Shown here in pieces: positions 60,693-64,000 of a stretch of 64,000 bases of DNA. Source of the DNA: Pipra filicauda (lineage: Eukaryota > Chordata > Aves > Passeriformes > Pipridae); the NCBI RefSeq assembly GCF_003945595.2, contig NW_024104532.1, positions 3,161,501 through 3,225,500 of the forward strand. Reading direction: 5' to 3'. Position numbers and translations under genes: made by a program. How positions within the stretch are numbered: position 1 is the first letter of the stretch; the number at the start of each line of letters is the position of its first letter. The notes below the pieces were generated by a model. The model did no database searches. It saw nothing but the letters and a program-made list of their open reading frames with translations, and was not told the origin of the DNA.

Positions 60693-62454
60693 GAGGTATT
60701 TTGGTTGATATAAGGAGTGTTCTGAATTACTGTGACTGGATTTCTGCTTAGCATGGCAGGAGAGGTTTTATTAATCTCCACCTTTATTCTTGTTATCTCT
60801 CCCATCAATAGCAAAACTCTAGTTATCCCAAGCTCTTTGCAGAGGAGTTTCTATTGTTTGCACATGTTGATTAGGTGCATCTTGCTTTCCGGTCCCACAA
60901 GATGTGATAGCCACGTGCTTTTGCCAGCTCACAGGCACATGTCCTGTTGAGAAAAGAAAGCCCAGATCCATTGGTGATTTTCAGCTGACTTCCTTCCATT
61001 CAAGTGTCATGTTTTTCATTTCAGCAGAGCATGAACATCTGTGTGACTTTTATATTGTTACAAAACACCTGGATATGGGAAATTGGGGCGTCACATTTCT
61101 GTTCACCTCCTAACTAGTAGAAGATCTAATGTCTCCATGCAAATCAATTATCATAGCAAAGTCATGTATCTCTTTGAACTAAGTTAATAGTTTGCCCCTT
61201 TGGTCTTCATTCTTTTAGTATAGTACCATTTGTCTGTTCTGTATGAAGTGTGTTATGTGGGAGATCCCACCACAAAGAGAATCTGTGGTTTCCATAAACA
61301 TCCGATTTATACTCTACTAAAATCAACCAGAAAAAGTATTTCAAGAGTGACTTCATTTTCAAATAGCTCCAGATGCAAAATGCTCCACGACTGTATGTCA
61401 GGATTGTAACAAATGAATAGAGCACAGTGAATTAATTTTGCTAATGAGCTTTGCAACCACATGATGCATTTAGGCATATTCATACAATTAAGCATAGGAA
61501 AGCAAATCCCAAGTGCCACCCTTTGTCACAGCACTTTGGGACCTTCCAAAGTGTTGTCTCCCCCTCCTTTTAATTTCTTTCCACCACAAAGAAGAGAAGT
61601 ATACAGATCAGTTGTTTCAACAATTGAAAAATGATGTGTGGTGCGAGTTGCAACAGTATTTTTGTAGCTCTCATTTATTTTGCTATCCAGACAAAAGAAA
61701 GGCAAAGCAGTAGCATTTTATAGAGCAGAGAACATTTTTACACAGTTCTCTTAAATCTTTTGAGCAGCCCTTGAACAAAATGTTTACACTGCAAAGAGAA
61801 TTTAGTAAATGATCCACAAGACTTATGGTGACAACCTGCCCATCTCTCCTGAACCATTGTTTTTTATCCCATTCATTCCTAACATCTGCTGCTGCTGACC
61901 CTTTAGCTCACATTTACCCAGTTATAGTGCTCTTTCTGCAGCCTTAAAATATTTCCTGTTGATTTACATCCATTTCTCTTCTATTGTCTGTTTTTGGCTG
62001 CTGGTTTTTCTGGCTTTGTAAAGAGAAAGAGATTTTCATTGCTTGTTGCTAAGAACTGCATAACAACATGATTAAAACCTGTACTAAGGGCCATGATCAG
62101 ATAAAACCACGAGTAAGGGATGTGCATGTCTTCAGCCAACAGCTGAAGCTGCTGTGGGATGTCATTCTTCAGCTCTCTTACTGCTTCTCCAAACCTTCAG
62201 TGCTCCAATTCCTACTTCCCTGCTCAGGGAGTGAAGCTCAGCCCCAGCCAGAACTCACTGCCTGCTTACCAGGGTCTTGAGCTCATGAGTTCTCTAAGTC
62301 TAGTGATTATGAGGCCGTTATTCCAGGAGAAGAACAAGGATAAGCCTGAAGAGCACTCCAATGGCTTACAAAAGTCAGGCTCAGACCTCAGGGCTCTCAA
62401 AGTTAAAAGGTTTTACATGAACATACAGTCAAGCTGTTTCAATAAGAAAAGGAA

Positions 62455-62486
62455 TTTTTTTTTTTTTTAATAAAAAAGGGGGGGGG
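62455..62486. repeat. Compound homopolymer tract T14-AATAAAAAA-G9
   Basis: T14 at 62455-62468, then AATAAAAAA, then G9 at 62478-62486. The three adjoining mononucleotide runs are prone to slippage and sequencing error. Confidence 0.9.
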
Positions 62487-62739
62487 AAGCATCGTACGAA
62501 GAAACATTAATCTGAGCTCTTGGGAATTAAACCTTTGCCAGGAACCACCTCTAATGCTAATCTTCTATTATAGCTTGCATCTGTTCTTTCACTGCAATTT
62601 TCTTTAATATAGGTCAATGATAGAGAAGGTTTTATAGATAGAAAAGAGGGTGATTGCCACGAGGGTAGAGCAGCAACTCTGCATAAGCCAGGGAATTTTG
62701 GCTAATTGCAAACAAACTTCTGCTTCATCATCAACTCTT

Positions 62740-62865
62740 AAACACGGGACTGCACTTGGGAAGCCTGGGTTCTCAGCTCAGCCACAGCCTTTCAGGGTGA
62801 ATTTGGGAAGTCAGTAATAAGGAACCATTGCCCCATGCCTCAGTTTCCCAGCTCCAGGTAGAGCA
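62740..62865 (+). mobile_element. MIR-like SINE relic
   Basis: The blocks appear in MIR order: 'CACGGGACTGCACTTGGGAA', 'GCCTGGGTTCTCAGCTCAGC', 'GTGAATTTGGGAAGTCA' (core, family form gtgaccttgggcaagtca) and 'GCCTCAGTTTCCCAGCTCC'. The last block is the most diagnostic. The copy is old and has lost clear pol III boxes. Confidence 0.65.
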
Positions 62866-63559
62866 AGGCAGAGTCCCATTAATGTGTCCTGGCCATGTAC
62901 AAGGACATCAGCTTTGGAGTCAAGCACCAGGCAAATCCTTTGAGAGTGCAGCCCCATCAGTCCTGTGAAAAACACATTTCAGTCAAATTGCTCTGAAAAA
63001 TTCTGTAGCATTTCCTTTAATTCTTAGGGTCCCACTGCACTGTCTGTAGGACAGACAGATTTATACCCTCCAAACTTTTGCCTCCCAAAAAACAAACAGA
63101 TAAAATAAACCTGCTATTCTGTCCAGTCTTTTTCCTGCCTCTCTACCAGCTGGTTAAACAGTCAGCTAATTTATTTTGTGTTGCTTTCCATTAGGAGTGG
63201 AGGATTGATGCCTGGAAGTGTTTTAATGGCACTGTTGACCTTGATAACAAAACCATTCAATCTAGTTTTTATTGGTAATGGTATCCAAACCCCCCAAGTC
63301 ACAGAGAAGCAGCAAGTGGAATAATACCAGTGGTGAGAAGTTCCATGGAATGATATGAGTGGAGAGACCCATTTTCAGTGCTCTCCCTTCCTATATCAGG
63401 CCCATCAGCACTGGATGTGACTTGCCTATCCATTAGCAGATATTTTGATGCTCAGAACCATTTTCAGGCTCACTCCTGCAACTTGCTGGGTGCTCAACAC
63501 CATATGACACTGACAGCTGCAACTGCTACTAGCTGCTATCACAGGGCTGCGTGTAATTT

Positions 63560-63865
63560 AGGAGAACAATTTACATAATTCTGAAACCTAAAAATATCCC
63601 TGCACAAACAGAATGCATTATTATGCGCTATTCTCACAGACGTGGAAATGGCCGCTTCTTTCCCAGCGCATTTTGATCCAGGGATTCTCAACGCCTCTTC
63701 TTCATCTGACGGGGCTGACATTTGTGAGAGACATTTAAGGACAGAGAGCAAGTGATAATTATCCTCAACATGCATCACAGGCTTTATGTCAAATGATTAA
63801 AAAGGTGCCTTCCAGAATGATTAGCTTTCTGAAACCACTGAGCTGCTGCGTGTCGGCTAAAAGGG
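63560..63865. promoter_or_regulatory. Candidate conserved enhancer-like block (motif-dense, CpG-retaining)
   Basis: The texture differs from the surroundings. It has about seven CpG (for example ATGCGCTATT, AGACGTGG, GGCCGC, AGCGCATT, AACGCC, CTGACGGGG, GCGTGTCGGC) within AT-rich DNA. Recognisable factor-site words are AACAAT (SOX-type, 63565-63570) directly followed by TTACATAA (PAR-bZIP type, 63571-63578), then ATGCATTATTATGC, TGATAATTATC and TTTATGTCAAATGATTAA. No open frame is plausible. Conservation cannot be judged from one sequence. Confidence 0.35.
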
Positions 63866-63869
63866 ACAT

Positions 63870-64000
63870 GAAGTCTGAAGATTAAGGGAGAAGTTGGCAG
63901 GTTCCCACCCCAGGGCTCACCTGTCCACCCATTTCCCTCCTCATCCCTGCTGATAATGTTGTCAAGTGCTCAGTGCTGCCCACCCCACTTTGCTCAGTTA
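63870..64000. other. Right edge, no feature seen
   Basis: Pyrimidine-rich unique DNA with no gene, repeat or signal that I can support. Confidence 0.5.

Larger units (their letters stand above)
52570..62735. other. Non-genic sequence
   Basis: Ten kilobases without a gene I can support. A weak CR1/L3-3'-UTR-like patch may lie at 59.27-59.34 kb. A CpG-retaining block lies at 58.96-59.24 kb, an A12 run at 60.68 kb, and a compound T14-AATAAAAAA-G9 tract at 62.46 kb. By eye, 54-58.6 kb leans to T and G on the + strand. Confidence 0.5.

Noticed and set aside
1..64000. CRISPR arrays, bacterial operons, tRNA/rRNA genes, known microRNAs
   Set aside because: No regularly spaced repeats, no prokaryotic gene density, and no cloverleaf or known mature miRNA word found by eye. 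The window is vertebrate non-coding DNA.

Overview
The window looks like 64 kb of bird (neognath, possibly songbird) nuclear DNA. The main evidence is at least eleven CR1 LINE fragments. Several of the younger ones have typical avian CR1 3' ends: 'CCCTGCCATGG' and 'GGTTGCTC' blocks, a 'GGTCCCTTCCA' block, and an ATTCTATGATT-like terminal repeat. Base composition is AT-leaning and CpG-poor, and no long open frames are present. I recognise no protein-coding gene of known family, rRNA, tRNA gene, CRISPR array or virus. The window reads as intergenic and/or intronic DNA, possibly beside a developmental gene, but I cannot name the locus.

Layout. 1-3.2 kb: unique DNA with a (TG)n microsatellite. 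3.2-4.6 kb: a very old antisense CR1/L3-like LINE still alignable by eye to CR1 reverse-transcriptase and 3' sequence, with a younger CR1 tail at 4.9 kb. 5-17 kb: mostly unique DNA with two CR1 tails (9.4 kb +, 13.1 kb -), MIR-like SINE relics (11.1 and 15.3 kb) and AT-rich blocks that could be conserved enhancers. 17.15-17.39 kb: the only promoter-like architecture I found. It has a CArG-like element, an E-box, a TATA box, a short open frame in good start context and a consensus splice donor, all on the + strand. 17.3-28 kb: DNA that by eye leans to G and T on the + strand, as expected of an intron transcribed from that promoter, with CR1 pieces at 24.9 and 27.7 kb. 28-44 kb: largely unique, with a MIR-like SINE at 29.0 kb, a possible tRNA-derived SINE head at 31.8 kb, a strong hairpin at 32.9 kb and a CR1 tail at 35.1 kb. 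43.9-50.2 kb: a CR1-rich cluster (one old antisense RT fragment, three sense tails). 50.2-50.8 kb: a purine-rich tract. 50.82-52.57 kb: an exact 74-bp direct repeat, with one copy sitting inside a 94-bp insertion flanked by a perfect 23-bp duplication. 52.6-64 kb: unique DNA with a MIR relic (62.8 kb) and a CpG-retaining, motif-dense block at the right end (63.55-63.87 kb).

Nothing here forms an operon-like or multi-gene system. The best leads are the recent-looking templated insertion near 50.8 kb, the candidate promoter/first exon at 17.2 kb, and the ancient CR1 at 3.2-4.6 kb. All family assignments are by eye from memory of CR1 and MIR consensus sequences, and no alignment was run.
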